In this document: positions 26,820 through 35,624 of the stretch, piece by piece | How the letters are laid out: every line of letters begins with the position of its first letter | Position numbering within the stretch: the stretch's first letter is position 1 | Assembly: GCF_019038595.1 (NCBI RefSeq) | Contig: NZ_JAHOPF010000003.1 | Span: 434,001 to 498,000 of the forward strand | Direction of reading: 5' to 3' | Length of the DNA stretch: 64,000 nt | Source: Kaistella soli | Lineage (GTDB): Bacteria; Bacteroidota; Bacteroidia; Flavobacteriales; Weeksellaceae | Program-made: the position numbers and the translations under genes | The notes under the pieces: generated by a model | Told to the model about the DNA's origin: nothing | The model's database searches: none | Seen by the model: the letters and a program-made list of their open reading frames with translations, nothing else

Positions 26820-28992
26820 AGTCCTTGCTTCCGCCGCTGTCTTTTTCAACATTGGTTTTGGTGTTTTCTTTCACTTTCTGGTTTCCGAATCTCTTAATGA
26901 ACGTCAGAGAAAATCCGTACCAGTCGGCCTGCATTGAATTTCTGAAAGTTCCGATCGGAGCGTAAGTCGTCACATCGAATACTGGCCTTTTAAAAATGTT
27001 GTACATCTGTAAACTTGCTTCCATCTTGGTTTTTGGGAAAATTTTAGTGACGGAAATATTGTGGAAAAAATTCATTTGATTACCATACGAATTGCCATAA
27101 TTCTGGCTGAACAGACCAAACCACCCGTTAATATTGATGTTCTTATTGAAAAGATTGTTATAAGAAATATTGGATGACCCGCCGAAATTCGCAAAATAAT
27201 CTTTCGCGTCCTTCAAGTCATTTTTTGCATTGAAATCGCTGTTATCCGTATAATTTACATTTACACTGAGATTCACATTCAGTTTATTTTTCAAAAAGAC
27301 CTGATTGGTATTGAAATTCAAACCGTATTTCATCACATTTCCGGGGAAATTTTCTTCAATCTGTATCGTCTTTTCGCCATCTTTGAAGTAAGTCGTCCAA
27401 TAATCCTGATTGCTGTACCAGTAACTCGCCGTAACAAAATATTTCTTGTAAAGCCCAAGTTTCAGGCTGTATCGGTCATTGGGATTTGGTTTTAAATCCA
27501 TATTTCCTCTGACATAGTTTCCGTTATCCAAAGGAAGTTCAAAAGGATTCATTTCGCTATACCAAGGCCTCCAGATATTGTGCTTATACGTTGCCGTCAA
27601 AACATAATTGTCGGAAAACGGATATTTTAAAAGCAGATCGGGAAGAATCGTTCCGTAAGAAGTCGTTTTTTCGATGTTGCCGACATCCTGTCTTACTTTA
27701 AACCAAATATATTCATAGCGCAAACCGATTCTCGTCTCCAGCTTTTTGAAGAATGTTTTGCTGAAGTTCGCATAAACTGAGTTCAGGTTTTCCAGATAAT
27801 GAAAATCATTGCTTTTGGATAAATCCTCTATCCAGTTACTGTTATCAAGTCTGTAGGAATCATAGGGAATTACATAGTTTTTGAAATTGGTTTTTCCACC
27901 GAATTCGATTGTACTTCCGGATTTTCCCAAAGGCTGTGAATAATCTGCCTTGAAATAATAATCCCGGTTTTGATTATCTGCCAGAATACGGATTCCGGTG
28001 GGAATAATAGCTGTACTTGAAGTAATAATATGGCTGTTTGTATCCGTTACCGAGCTGTAATTAATTCCTGCATTCAGGTCGAGAATTCTGTTCTTTTCTT
28101 TATCGTAAAATTTATAGAAGAGGTTGCTTCCCAGATTTCGGTTTAAACCCGTAAGATTTTGATTTTTCACATAGTAATTCTGCAGCATGTTTTCGTTAAA
28201 AGTTTCACCGTATGCATCAGAAAAACTGTTCCTTTTTGTCTGGGAATATTCGAAGATAAAACCGATATTGTTTTTGTCATTCAATTCCAGCTCAGAAGTA
28301 GTAGAAAATGAAGGAGATTTTCCCATTTCCGTACTTTCTGTATGGATTTTAGTGAGCTCACTGTTCTGATAAATGAAATTTTCATTATCGTTTTTCATCA
28401 CGCTGGTGTTATCGCTATAACCTCCGGTCAAGGTTTCGGTAAAATTCTTTTTGTGATAATTAATATTAAAATTTGCCGATTGCGAGTTTTTGGTATTTTG
28501 AGTGTTGGTTAAAGATACGCTTCCTTTTACCCCTTCATTTTCCAGTTTTTTCAAAACAATATTGATAACAGGTCCTGAAGCTTCGTATCGCGCGGAAGGT
28601 GTTGTAATTACCTCAATTTTCATGAGATTGTCCGCAGCGATGGTCTTCAGGTAATCTTTCAGTTCCTTTCCTCTGAAAACGGTTTTTCTGTCGTTGATGT
28701 ACACCGTTACCGATTCTCCTTCGGCAAGCAGATTATCATTACTGTCCATGCTCACCTGAGGTGTCATTCTAAGGATGTCCCAGGTCGTATTTCCAGCCAG
28801 TATCGAGCTGTTGGCAACATTAAAAACGGTTCTGTCCGCCTTGTTTTCTATGGTTGGTTTTTTAGCAATTACTGTTACTTCGGCAATGTTCCTGGTTTTG
28901 GTGGAGTCCGTTTTTACCTGTGCAGAAATGAGAATTACAGGCAGAAAAGCGATGGCGGTAAACGTTTTATTCATAAATTTTTTTAGTCTCAT
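26818..28992 (-). CDS. Outer-membrane TonB-receptor-like beta-barrel protein
   Basis: A 724-residue outer-membrane protein: signal peptide (to about ISAQ), then a plug-like domain (about 30-155: VTVIAKKPTIENKADRTVFN, TPQVSMDSNDNLL, VYINDRKTV, VITTPSARYEASGP) and an OMP_b-brl_3 type barrel. It lacks the N-terminal carboxypeptidase-like domain often found in this family. The C-terminus runs past the last aromatic barrel strand into a charged tail (ENTKTNVEKDSGGSKD). Starts at 28992 and at the ATG at 28974 are both possible. Ligand unknown; it stands alone, with no binding lipoprotein beside it. Confidence 0.8.
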   Translation of the reverse strand: MRLKKFMNKTFTAIAFLPVILISAQVKTDSTKTRNIAEVTVIAKKPTIENKADRTVFNVANSSILAGNTTWDILRMTPQVSMDSNDNLLAEGESVTVYINDRKTVFRGKELKDYLKTIAADNLMKIEVITTPSARYEASGPVINIVLKKLENEGVKGSVSLTNTQNTKNSQSANFNINYHKKNFTETLTGGYSDNTSVMKNDNENFIYQNSELTKIHTESTEMGKSPSFSTTSELELNDKNNIGFIFEYSQTKRNSFSDAYGETFNENMLQNYYVKNQNLTGLNRNLGSNLFYKFYDKEKNRILDLNAGINYSSVTDTNSHIITSSTAIIPTGIRILADNQNRDYYFKADYSQPLGKSGSTIEFGGKTNFKNYVIPYDSYRLDNSNWIEDLSKSNDFHYLENLNSVYANFSKTFFKKLETRIGLRYEYIWFKVRQDVGNIEKTTSYGTILPDLLLKYPFSDNYVLTATYKHNIWRPWYSEMNPFELPLDNGNYVRGNMDLKPNPNDRYSLKLGLYKKYFVTASYWYSNQDYWTTYFKDGEKTIQIEENFPGNVMKYGLNFNTNQVFLKNKLNVNLSVNVNYTDNSDFNAKNDLKDAKDYFANFGGSSNISYNNLFNKNININGWFGLFSQNYGNSYGNQMNFFHNISVTKIFPKTKMEASLQMYNIFKRPVFDVTTYAPIGTFRNSMQADWYGFSLTFIKRFGNQKVKENTKTNVEKDSGGSKD

Positions 28993-29124
28993 AATAAGAC
29001 AACGGTTTCCGGGTCTTTGTTACATTATTTTTTATTAATTTAAAACCAAATGCGAATAATGCGCTTTTTAAAAAGGTATTTCTGATGAATTTTCAACTTT
29101 AGATTTCGGTTTTCTGAAATAAAC

Positions 29125-29132
29125 TATCTTTG
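29125..29132 (+). promoter_or_regulatory. DEAD-box gene -7 box, 4 nt from the start codon
   Basis: TATCTTTG followed by CAAA and the ATG. If transcription starts 4-5 nt after the box, the mRNA begins at or next to the ATG. Confidence 0.5.
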
Positions 29133-29136
29133 CAAA

Positions 29137-30489
29137 ATGGAAAAAATCACTTTTGCCGATTTCGAACTGCCCGAAAAGATCCTCGACGTATTGGCCGATC
29201 AAAATTTATTTGAACCCACGCCGATTCAGGAGAAATCTCTGAAACCGATACTTTCAGGCCGTGATGTGATGGGAATTGCCCAAACCGGAACCGGAAAAAC
29301 ATTAGCCTACTTGCTGCCCGTTTTGAAAAGCTGGAAATACAATAAAAACGGAAATCCTACTGTTGTTATTCTTGTTCCTACCAGAGAACTGGTGGTTCAG
29401 GTGACAGAAATTGTGAAAAATCTTACCCAGAATATTACTGCGAGAGTAGTCGGAATTTACGGTGGAGTAAATATCAAGACTCAAAAACTGATGTTTAATG
29501 ACGGTTGTGATATCCTGGTAGGAACGCCGGGACGGATCATGGATTTGGCGATCGATAATGCAATTTCTTTGAAAGAAGTGCAGAAACTCATCGTTGACGA
29601 ATTTGATGAAATGCTGAACCTGGGTTTCAAAATGCAGTTGGCGAATATTTTTACCATGATGAAGGAGAAAAGACAGAATATTCTTTTTTCTGCAACGATG
29701 ACCGAAGCGGTAGATGCGGTGCTTGAAGAGTATTTTGCGGGCCCGGTGGAGATCTCGTTGGCAAAATCAGGAACTCCTTTGGAGAAAATTGAGCAGGTTG
29801 CTTTTAAAGTGGAAAATTTCAATACCAAAATAAACCTCCTTGAACATTTACTGAAATCAGACGTTGACTTTTCCAAAGTGCTGATTTTCTGTAATAACAA
29901 AAAGAATGCGGATTATCTTTTTACAAAGATTGACGAACTTTTCCCGGATGAGTTTGATGTGATTCATTCCAATAAGTCTCAGAATTACCGTCTTAACGCG
30001 ATGAGAAGCTTCGAAAGCCAAAAGCTGAGAGGTCTGATCACCACTGATATTATGGCGAGAGGTCTCGATATTTCGGACATTACTCACGTCATCAATTTTG
30101 AAATTCCGGAAGTTCCCGAACAGTATATCCACAGGATCGGAAGAACCGGCCGTGCCGATAAAAACGGAATTGCGGTTTCATTAGTGACCAAAAAAGAAGA
30201 AATACTTTTGCTCGATATTGAGCTTTTGATGAACAAGGAATTAAAACTGCAGGATTTCCCTAAAGAGGTAAAAGTGAATCCGGTAAAAATTGCTTCAGAG
30301 AAAGAAGAAATCGTGATGAAAAATGCCCACACCGTAAAACTTGAAGAAGGTGGCGGCGCATTCCATGAGAAAAAGGACAAAAACAAGAAGGAAAACTGGG
30401 GCGGTCCTACGAAAAGAAATCCGCCAAAAACGAAGCCTTCGAACCGCGGGCAGGCCAAAGCCAAATCTAAAGCGAAGAAAAAAAAATAA
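29137..30489 (+). CDS. DEAD-box RNA helicase with DEFD motif II
   Basis: A 450-residue ATP-dependent RNA helicase. Motifs in order: Q-motif (FEPTPIQEKS), I (AQTGTGKT), Ia (PTRELVVQ), Ib (TPGR), II (DEFD, residues 154-157), III (SAT), IV (VLIFCNN), V (TTDIMARGLDI) and VI (HRIGRTGRA). Motif II has Phe where the family name has Ala. The last about 60 residues are Lys/Gly/Asn-rich and probably bind RNA non-specifically. Cold-shock or ribosome-assembly roles are typical of the family but not shown here. Confidence 0.92.
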   Translation: MEKITFADFELPEKILDVLADQNLFEPTPIQEKSLKPILSGRDVMGIAQTGTGKTLAYLLPVLKSWKYNKNGNPTVVILVPTRELVVQVTEIVKNLTQNITARVVGIYGGVNIKTQKLMFNDGCDILVGTPGRIMDLAIDNAISLKEVQKLIVDEFDEMLNLGFKMQLANIFTMMKEKRQNILFSATMTEAVDAVLEEYFAGPVEISLAKSGTPLEKIEQVAFKVENFNTKINLLEHLLKSDVDFSKVLIFCNNKKNADYLFTKIDELFPDEFDVIHSNKSQNYRLNAMRSFESQKLRGLITTDIMARGLDISDITHVINFEIPEVPEQYIHRIGRTGRADKNGIAVSLVTKKEEILLLDIELLMNKELKLQDFPKEVKVNPVKIASEKEEIVMKNAHTVKLEEGGGAFHEKKDKNKKENWGGPTKRNPPKTKPSNRGQAKAKSKAKKKK

Positions 30490-30513
30490 TCCCGGATCTC
30501 CGGGAATTTTTTT
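30489..30513 (+). terminator. Terminator after the helicase
   Basis: Short GC-rich inverted repeat CCCGGATCTCCGGG (within 30490-30505) and seven T. Confidence 0.7.
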
Positions 30514-30529
30514 GTGAAAACTTATATTT

Positions 30530-30976
30530 TTATTTCCAGAACAAATCCTCATATTCCGGTTCTTTCAGTTCCGGATAGTTCTGTTTTAAGAGGTTTTGCA
30601 ACTGTTCTTCTGTTGCTTTCTCTTCAATTACAGGGAAAATCTGTCTTTCTTCTGTCCGGATGTGAAGTTCGAGCAAATCACGGAAAATCTTGATCTGTTC
30701 AGGAGTTTCAAAGCCATCTGTGATCATTTTTTCAAATTCGCGGTGTTGTGAAATCGCTTCTTTAATCAGAGGATGAGAATTTCCTAAAATAAGAAAAATG
30801 GTTTCCTCCTCTTCGGCAAAATGGGGCTTAAGGTTTTGGTGATAGAAGAGGTTAATGTATTTCGACATTCTTTCTACGGAAACGTCTTTTTTTAAACCTT
30901 CTTTTAATTTCCAGCAAAGCAGCAAACCGAAGTGATGATCTCTGCTGAGCTGTACTAAAGCTTCATGTCTTTTCAT
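30530..30976 (-). CDS. Hemerythrin HHE-domain protein
   Basis: A 148-residue four-helix cytoplasmic protein with the di-iron ligand pattern: H14/H15 (SRDHHFG), H46, HxxxE at H52-E56 (HFAEEEE), H78 and H105 with E109/E110 (HIRTEE). Glu replaces the final Asp of classical hemerythrin, as in many bacterial HHE proteins, which act in O2/NO sensing or iron-sulfur repair. Only 4 nt separate it from the upstream SGNH hydrolase gene, so the two are co-transcribed. Confidence 0.8.
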   Translation of the reverse strand: MKRHEALVQLSRDHHFGLLLCWKLKEGLKKDVSVERMSKYINLFYHQNLKPHFAEEEETIFLILGNSHPLIKEAISQHREFEKMITDGFETPEQIKIFRDLLELHIRTEERQIFPVIEEKATEEQLQNLLKQNYPELKEPEYEDLFWK

Positions 30977-30980
30977 CGTT

Positions 30981-31637
30981 TTATTTTAAATAGGGTTCCA
31001 TTACTTTTTTCCAGATCTGATAACCTTCGGGTTTCATATGAAGCATGTCTTCGAGAAAAAGATCTTTACGGATCTTTCCGTCCGGACCGTTCATGGCTTT
31101 GGTAATGTCGATGTATTCTGCATTTTCTTTCCTTTCCATGAATTTCCTGATAAGGGAATTCGTTTCAATAAACTTAGGCCAAAGGTTTTCGCGGCTTGGT
31201 GAAAGTTTGATTGAAACATAAGCCACCGGAACCTCAGGATAATATTTACGGATTTCGGCATAAAAATGTTTAAAACGGTTGAACACTTCTCTCGGTTTCA
31301 GTTTTTCATTTCCGGCAAAATCGTTTTCACCACAGTAAATAATAATCTGTTTCGGAGAATAGGGTTTTAAAAGTTCTTCGGAATAAAAATTTAAGTCATA
31401 CAGACTCGAACCTCCAAAACCGCGGTTCACGATGACTTTTTCAGGAAAATATGCATCAACATCTTTCCACATCGTGAAGGAGGAACTTCCCACCAGAAGA
31501 ACAGCATTTTTCGGAGGCGGATTTTCTTTGTTTAACTGTTTAAAATGCTGAATGTCATCCCAAAAAGCGGGCTTGTTCTGTGCACTGATTCCTACCAGCA
31601 TTAAAAAAAGAATAAGAGCAGAAAATATTTTTCTCAT
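30981..31637 (-). CDS. Secreted SGNH/GDSL hydrolase
   Basis: A 218-residue exported esterase-fold protein: signal peptide to about ISAQ, block I GSSSF (probable nucleophile S52), oxyanion Gly in NRGFGGSSL, block III GEND (103-106; usual form GxND) and block V DMLHMKPEGY with the catalytic Asp and His. Family members deacylate lipids or de-acetylate sugars, and the substrate is not evident. First gene of a two-gene unit with the hemerythrin. Confidence 0.85.
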   Translation of the reverse strand: MRKIFSALILFLMLVGISAQNKPAFWDDIQHFKQLNKENPPPKNAVLLVGSSSFTMWKDVDAYFPEKVIVNRGFGGSSLYDLNFYSEELLKPYSPKQIIIYCGENDFAGNEKLKPREVFNRFKHFYAEIRKYYPEVPVAYVSIKLSPSRENLWPKFIETNSLIRKFMERKENAEYIDITKAMNGPDGKIRKDLFLEDMLHMKPEGYQIWKKVMEPYLK

Positions 31638-31767
31638 GAATACAGATTTTGACTTAAAATTACATTAAAAAAACCGATTCATTAGAACCGGTTCTGATTT
31701 ATTTTGTTGACTGGGTATTTTGAACGGTCACGGAATTGCTGTGACAGAACATTTACTCAAAGAAAAT

Positions 31768-32934
31768 TTAATAACTCATTTCTATAATTTTATAAGCGTC
31801 CTGAGGCGTAAGTTTTTTATGTTCGCCTAACCCCAGCCATTTTCTTTCGGTAAATGCTTTCTCTACTTTTTCAGCGGTTCCGGCATATTCTTCTGTATAT
31901 TCAGATAGTTTGGTTTTAATATCCAGACTGTGGAAAAATTCCTCCAGTTTTTCAATTCCTTTTGTAGCTTTCTCTTCTGTGGTGCCTTCGGTGATATTCC
32001 AAACTCTTTCAGCGTACTGCGCGAGTTTTCCTTTTTTATTTTCGAAATAGTAACGGTAGTGAGAAGGCGCAACAATTGCTAGAGTTCTCGCATGATCAAT
32101 ACCGAAGTTGGCGGTAAGTTCGTGTCCCATTGCATGCACTGCCCAGTCGGTAACGACTCCTTTCTGAATCAGACCGTTCAGCGCCATTGTACAGCACCAC
32201 ATGAAATTTCCTGCGGCCTCATAATCGAAATCATCGGCTAAAACTTTTGGAGCAACTTCCTGCAAAGTCTGCAGAATACTTTCCATGAATCTTTCCTGAA
32301 GGGTTGCCGAAGTAGGGAAGGTCATATACTGTTCCAGCACGTGGGTGTAAGCGTCAGCAATTCCGTTGGCAATCTGCTTTTTTGGAATGGAACGGATGAC
32401 TTCCGGATCTAAGATGGAGAAAAGCGGAAAAAGACCGGGTCCGCCGGTAGACAGTTTTTCATTGGTAGCGCGACGCGAAACAACATAACCTGAATTCATT
32501 TCGGAGCCGGTTGCAGGCATTGTTAAAACGGTGGCGAACGGCATTCCTTCTCCTTCAAAAGTTCTTACCGGTTTGGTAAGGATTTCCCATTTATCCTCTC
32601 CTTCATAATTGGCAGCAGCGGAAAGAAATTTGGTGCCGTCGATGACAGATCCGCCGCCAACTGCCAGCAGGAAAGTAATGTTTTTTTCTCTGATGATTTT
32701 TAATGCTTCGAGAAGAACTTCATATTCAGGGTTAGCGGGGATTCCGCCGAATTCTTCTACCTCAAAATCTTTAAGCGCTGTTTTTACCTGTTCATAGATT
32801 CCGTTTTTCCTAATACTTCCTCCACCGTACAGCATTAAAATTTTCGCATCTTTCGGAACTTCCTTTTCCAGTTTTGCGATTTCACCTTTTCCGAAAATTA
32901 TTTTAGTTGGATTTTTAAATTCAAAATTGAGCAT
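31768..32934 (-). CDS. Iron-containing alcohol dehydrogenase, YqhD type
   Basis: A 388-residue group III metal-dependent alcohol/aldehyde reductase. The cofactor motif GGGSVIDGTKF and PATGSEMNSG are YqhD-like; metal ligands lie in DAYTHVLEQY and in HAMGHELTANFGIDHARTLA. YqhD enzymes use NADPH to reduce toxic aldehydes to alcohols. The gene stands alone, with its own -7 box 15 nt before the ATG. Confidence 0.9.
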   Translation of the reverse strand: MLNFEFKNPTKIIFGKGEIAKLEKEVPKDAKILMLYGGGSIRKNGIYEQVKTALKDFEVEEFGGIPANPEYEVLLEALKIIREKNITFLLAVGGGSVIDGTKFLSAAANYEGEDKWEILTKPVRTFEGEGMPFATVLTMPATGSEMNSGYVVSRRATNEKLSTGGPGLFPLFSILDPEVIRSIPKKQIANGIADAYTHVLEQYMTFPTSATLQERFMESILQTLQEVAPKVLADDFDYEAAGNFMWCCTMALNGLIQKGVVTDWAVHAMGHELTANFGIDHARTLAIVAPSHYRYYFENKKGKLAQYAERVWNITEGTTEEKATKGIEKLEEFFHSLDIKTKLSEYTEEYAGTAEKVEKAFTERKWLGLGEHKKLTPQDAYKIIEMSY

Positions 32935-32949
32935 TGTAAATATTTTTTA

Positions 32950-32957
32950 CAAATTTA
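32950..32957 (-). promoter_or_regulatory. Alcohol dehydrogenase -7 box
   Basis: Minus-strand TAAATTTG, exact TAnnTTTG, 15 nt before the ATG at 32934; no proper -33 TTG. Confidence 0.5.
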
Positions 32958-33015
32958 CGGAATCATCAAAGGCTTATCTGTTAAAGACATGATAAAATTT
33001 ATCAATGATCACCAT

Positions 33016-33048
33016 AAAAAACTCCTCAGACAATAAAGGCTGAGGAGT
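33016..33048 (-). terminator. Terminator of the three-paralog operon
   Basis: Nine-bp stem ACTCCTCAG/CTGAGGAGT (33021-33029, 33040-33048) with a U-run on the minus strand. The same stem reappears upstream of the operon near 35828-35855. Confidence 0.75.
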
Positions 33049-33128
33049 AAAAAAAAACATCATTTGTGTTTATTATGATTTCATCATTTGTGTCGCGGTT
33101 TTTTTTAAATAAATGTAAAACGATTAGA

Positions 33129-33935
33129 TTACTGAGTAACCTGAGCCGTAACGAAAATTCTGGCCATATCATTGTTAATATTTGTGCAGTTTGTTGTATT
33201 TCCGCCATAGGTGATTGAGTTGTAACCTGCTGTGACCTGCGGTAAATTCCTGCCATAAATGGATACAGTATGAGTACCGACCGGTAAGTCATTGAATACA
33301 CCGGATAAATTAAACTTTCTCCAGTTGCAGACAAAGTTTTTGCCTATCGCGGTATATTTACTGGCGAGCTTCAACTGTCCGTTTACAAATACGCCGATTG
33401 CAAACTGAAACTCCTGATTCGTAGCCGTGTCATTATTGATCTGCACCATGCCTTCCGTAACAATGTAATTGGTATTTGAAGTTTTTGTAATGGTAATCGT
33501 AGAGGACGCGTTCAGGTTTGTCCAGCCGGTTGTAGGATCGTTTAAATTGAAAAGTGGCATTGTGGCTGGAAATGTATTTACAGAAGTACTTCCTGAAGAA
33601 CTTCCTGAAAAATTCCCTGTCTGTTTGATAATGGCTGCACCGTCAGCAATCTGGAAATTTCGGTTCCATTGTCCTGCGGCCCAGAAATTTGTTTTCTGGG
33701 AGTTGGTATTGTTAACCAGTAATCCCTGTACAGGTGTCGGAACCGTCACTATGTCGGTGGGATTTAGCAAGGCAACCTGAGGCAGCAGCAGCCCTCTTTT
33801 GTCATCTGCAACCTGTAGTACAGCGCTATGGTCGGGCGCTGTGGCTAGAGCCGTATTCGTAGCTATTAACACCTGAGATTTTGATAATCCGGAAAGTAGC
33901 AGGGAAAATATAAGTAAGGTAAGCTTTGTTTTCAT
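33129..33935 (-). CDS. Secreted paralog C (last gene of three)
   Basis: A 268-residue exported protein (signal peptide to about LSKSQ) of unknown function. The N-terminal module is the common Bacteroidota pattern: SAVLQVADDKRGLLLPQVAL, PTPVQGLLVNNTN, FWAAGQWN. The C-terminal half is shared with the two genes upstream: a Cys before an aromatic (FVCNWRKF), LPVGTHTVSIYGRN, then YGGNTTNC. Two conserved cysteines could form a disulfide. It has no T9SS sorting domain or lipobox. It follows paralog B after 2 nt. Confidence 0.65.
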   Translation of the reverse strand: MKTKLTLLIFSLLLSGLSKSQVLIATNTALATAPDHSAVLQVADDKRGLLLPQVALLNPTDIVTVPTPVQGLLVNNTNSQKTNFWAAGQWNRNFQIADGAAIIKQTGNFSGSSSGSTSVNTFPATMPLFNLNDPTTGWTNLNASSTITITKTSNTNYIVTEGMVQINNDTATNQEFQFAIGVFVNGQLKLASKYTAIGKNFVCNWRKFNLSGVFNDLPVGTHTVSIYGRNLPQVTAGYNSITYGGNTTNCTNINNDMARIFVTAQVTQ

Positions 33936-33937
33936 GA

Positions 33938-34780
33938 TTAAAATACATAAGGTTGGTTAATGAAAATAGTACTGCTGATTGCTGATTCAAAGCCTGTTAA
34001 TGAGTTACAGGATGAGCTGGTGTTCGGACCTCCGTAGGTCACGGTAAGCCCGGTAATATTGGGAGCTGCGATGTTTCTGATCGCAAATTTCACGGTATGA
34101 TTTCCTACGGACAGGTTTTTTGCCATCCCGTAAATCATGAATTGGCGGTAGGAGCAAAGTGACTGGAAATCCAGATACATAGGTTTCACATCAATGAGTA
34201 AGTCGTCAATAAAAAAACCGATGGTGGAAGTAATGCCGCCCGTATTGTTAGCTGCTCCGTTGTTGGCCTGATACATTCCATTAATATTCATTAATGCTTC
34301 GTTTTGAGGCCGGTCAATAACGATGGTCTTTGTTAGCGCTGAAATCACCGTCCATTGGAAAGGATCTAATACTTCTCCGCTTGCATGTGCAGTATATCCC
34401 AGAAACTGATTAGGCGAATTTCTGGTGAAGCTGTAAGCGGTAGTGGATGTCGTTGAATAATATTTAACCTGATTGAGTAAATTGGACTGATTGATATCAG
34501 TGAAAAAGTAATCCCATTTGGTGCCGTCCCAGAAGTAATAGCCCTCTTTTCCCGAAATTGCATTGTTCGTATTATACACAATTAAAGATTCTTTGGGATT
34601 GGGAACGGTTACAACATCATTTCTGCTCAATAATGAAGTTTTCGGGAAACTTACCCCTTTGTTAGCTGAGCGGATATCGAGACTTGCTGAAGGATTAGGA
34701 GCTAAAGTATTGATTCCAACCTGTGCGAACAGGGTAATGCTGCTTGTAATAAGCAGAAGGAAATATAAATTTTTCATCAT
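33938..34780 (-). CDS. Secreted paralog B (middle gene)
   Basis: A 280-residue exported protein; signal peptide to about LFAQ, followed by VGINTLAPNPSASLDI, NKGVSFPKTSLL, ESLIVYNTN and EGYYFWDGTKWD, the classic N-terminal module of this family. The C-terminal half has LCSYRQF, LSVGNHTVKFAIRN and YGGPNTSSSC as in its neighbours. Function unknown; sequence identity outside the shared motifs is low, so the duplication is old. It begins 8 nt after paralog A. Confidence 0.65.
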   Translation of the reverse strand: MMKNLYFLLLITSSITLFAQVGINTLAPNPSASLDIRSANKGVSFPKTSLLSRNDVVTVPNPKESLIVYNTNNAISGKEGYYFWDGTKWDYFFTDINQSNLLNQVKYYSTTSTTAYSFTRNSPNQFLGYTAHASGEVLDPFQWTVISALTKTIVIDRPQNEALMNINGMYQANNGAANNTGGITSTIGFFIDDLLIDVKPMYLDFQSLCSYRQFMIYGMAKNLSVGNHTVKFAIRNIAAPNITGLTVTYGGPNTSSSCNSLTGFESAISSTIFINQPYVF

Positions 34781-34788
34781 GTTTGTGT

Positions 34789-35598
34789 TTAGGGTTTTTC
34801 TGAGATCTGAACATTCATCATGGACTTGTCCATCAGAGAGCTGAGGTTGCTGCAGGCAGAATGTTTCGAGCCAAAGGTGATGCTTTGGGTGGTAACTTCA
34901 GTTACTCTTAAAGTTTCCCTTAATTCAAGCACATGATTTCCGGTACTTAAATTACTTACATTAAAGTACACATTGAAGTCATTGTATAAACACGCTTCGT
35001 TTCCATTAATCAGAAAATTCCGTACCCCTGTGAGTTTTGAATCCACAAATAATGCAACGGAATAAGACATAAATGTGTTTTCTGAGGCCAGAGAATTAAC
35101 CTGAACAATTCCGCTTCCTGATACAGAAACAGCGTTTTGAGGTGAAAACAGAGAAATGGTTTGGGTAAGTCCTGGAATTAGCTGCCAATCATGGGCTGAT
35201 GGCGCTTCCCCCAAATTATAAGAAACCCCGGTGATCGGAGAGTCGTCATTAATTCCGGAAGTTGAAATACTGCTCTGTGAACGTACAATCCCCAGATATT
35301 TGTAAATATTGGTAGTGTTTAGAAAAGGATTCCACTGATTATTCAACCAATAGTAAAAACCTTTTCCCGTCGTAGTATTGGTATTGTAAACGATCAGGGA
35401 ATTTGCAGGACTGTTAACCGGCGCGGCATTGGTAAGGCTTGGAATGGAGACATTCGGAAGAAGAACTCCCTTATCCGAAGAAACGATTTTAAGCACTTCG
35501 GAATCATCAAACGTGGTAACATTATTGCCTATGCCGACCTGTGCCTGGCATAACGCAAAAGCTACCAGGAATCCTGGTAATAATTTAATTTTCATCAT
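34789..35598 (-). CDS. Secreted paralog A (first gene of three)
   Basis: A 269-residue exported protein: signal peptide to about ALCQAQ, then VGIGNN, DKGVLLPNVSI, NSLIVYNTN and GFYYWLNNQWN; C-terminal half with ACLYNDF, LSTGNHVLELRE and FGSKHSAC. A TTG start at 35619 falls inside the -7 box TATATTTG and is rejected; ATG 35598 (or 35595) is 18-21 nt downstream of the box. Unknown function; the divergent TPR/HTH regulator is the obvious candidate controller. Confidence 0.65.
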   Translation of the reverse strand: MMKIKLLPGFLVAFALCQAQVGIGNNVTTFDDSEVLKIVSSDKGVLLPNVSIPSLTNAAPVNSPANSLIVYNTNTTTGKGFYYWLNNQWNPFLNTTNIYKYLGIVRSQSSISTSGINDDSPITGVSYNLGEAPSAHDWQLIPGLTQTISLFSPQNAVSVSGSGIVQVNSLASENTFMSYSVALFVDSKLTGVRNFLINGNEACLYNDFNVYFNVSNLSTGNHVLELRETLRVTEVTTQSITFGSKHSACSNLSSLMDKSMMNVQISEKP

Positions 35599-35616
35599 TG
35601 TGTGTTTTGTGTTAAA

Positions 35617-35624
35617 CAAATATA
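35617..35624 (-). promoter_or_regulatory. -7 box of the three-paralog operon
   Basis: Minus-strand TATATTTG, exact TAnnTTTG; it fixes the first gene's start at 35598 rather than 35619. Confidence 0.6.

Noticed and set aside
35599-35619. TTG start for the first secreted paralog
   Set aside because: The TTG is part of the TATATTTG -7 box; ATG 35598 follows at a normal distance and opens a signal peptide.
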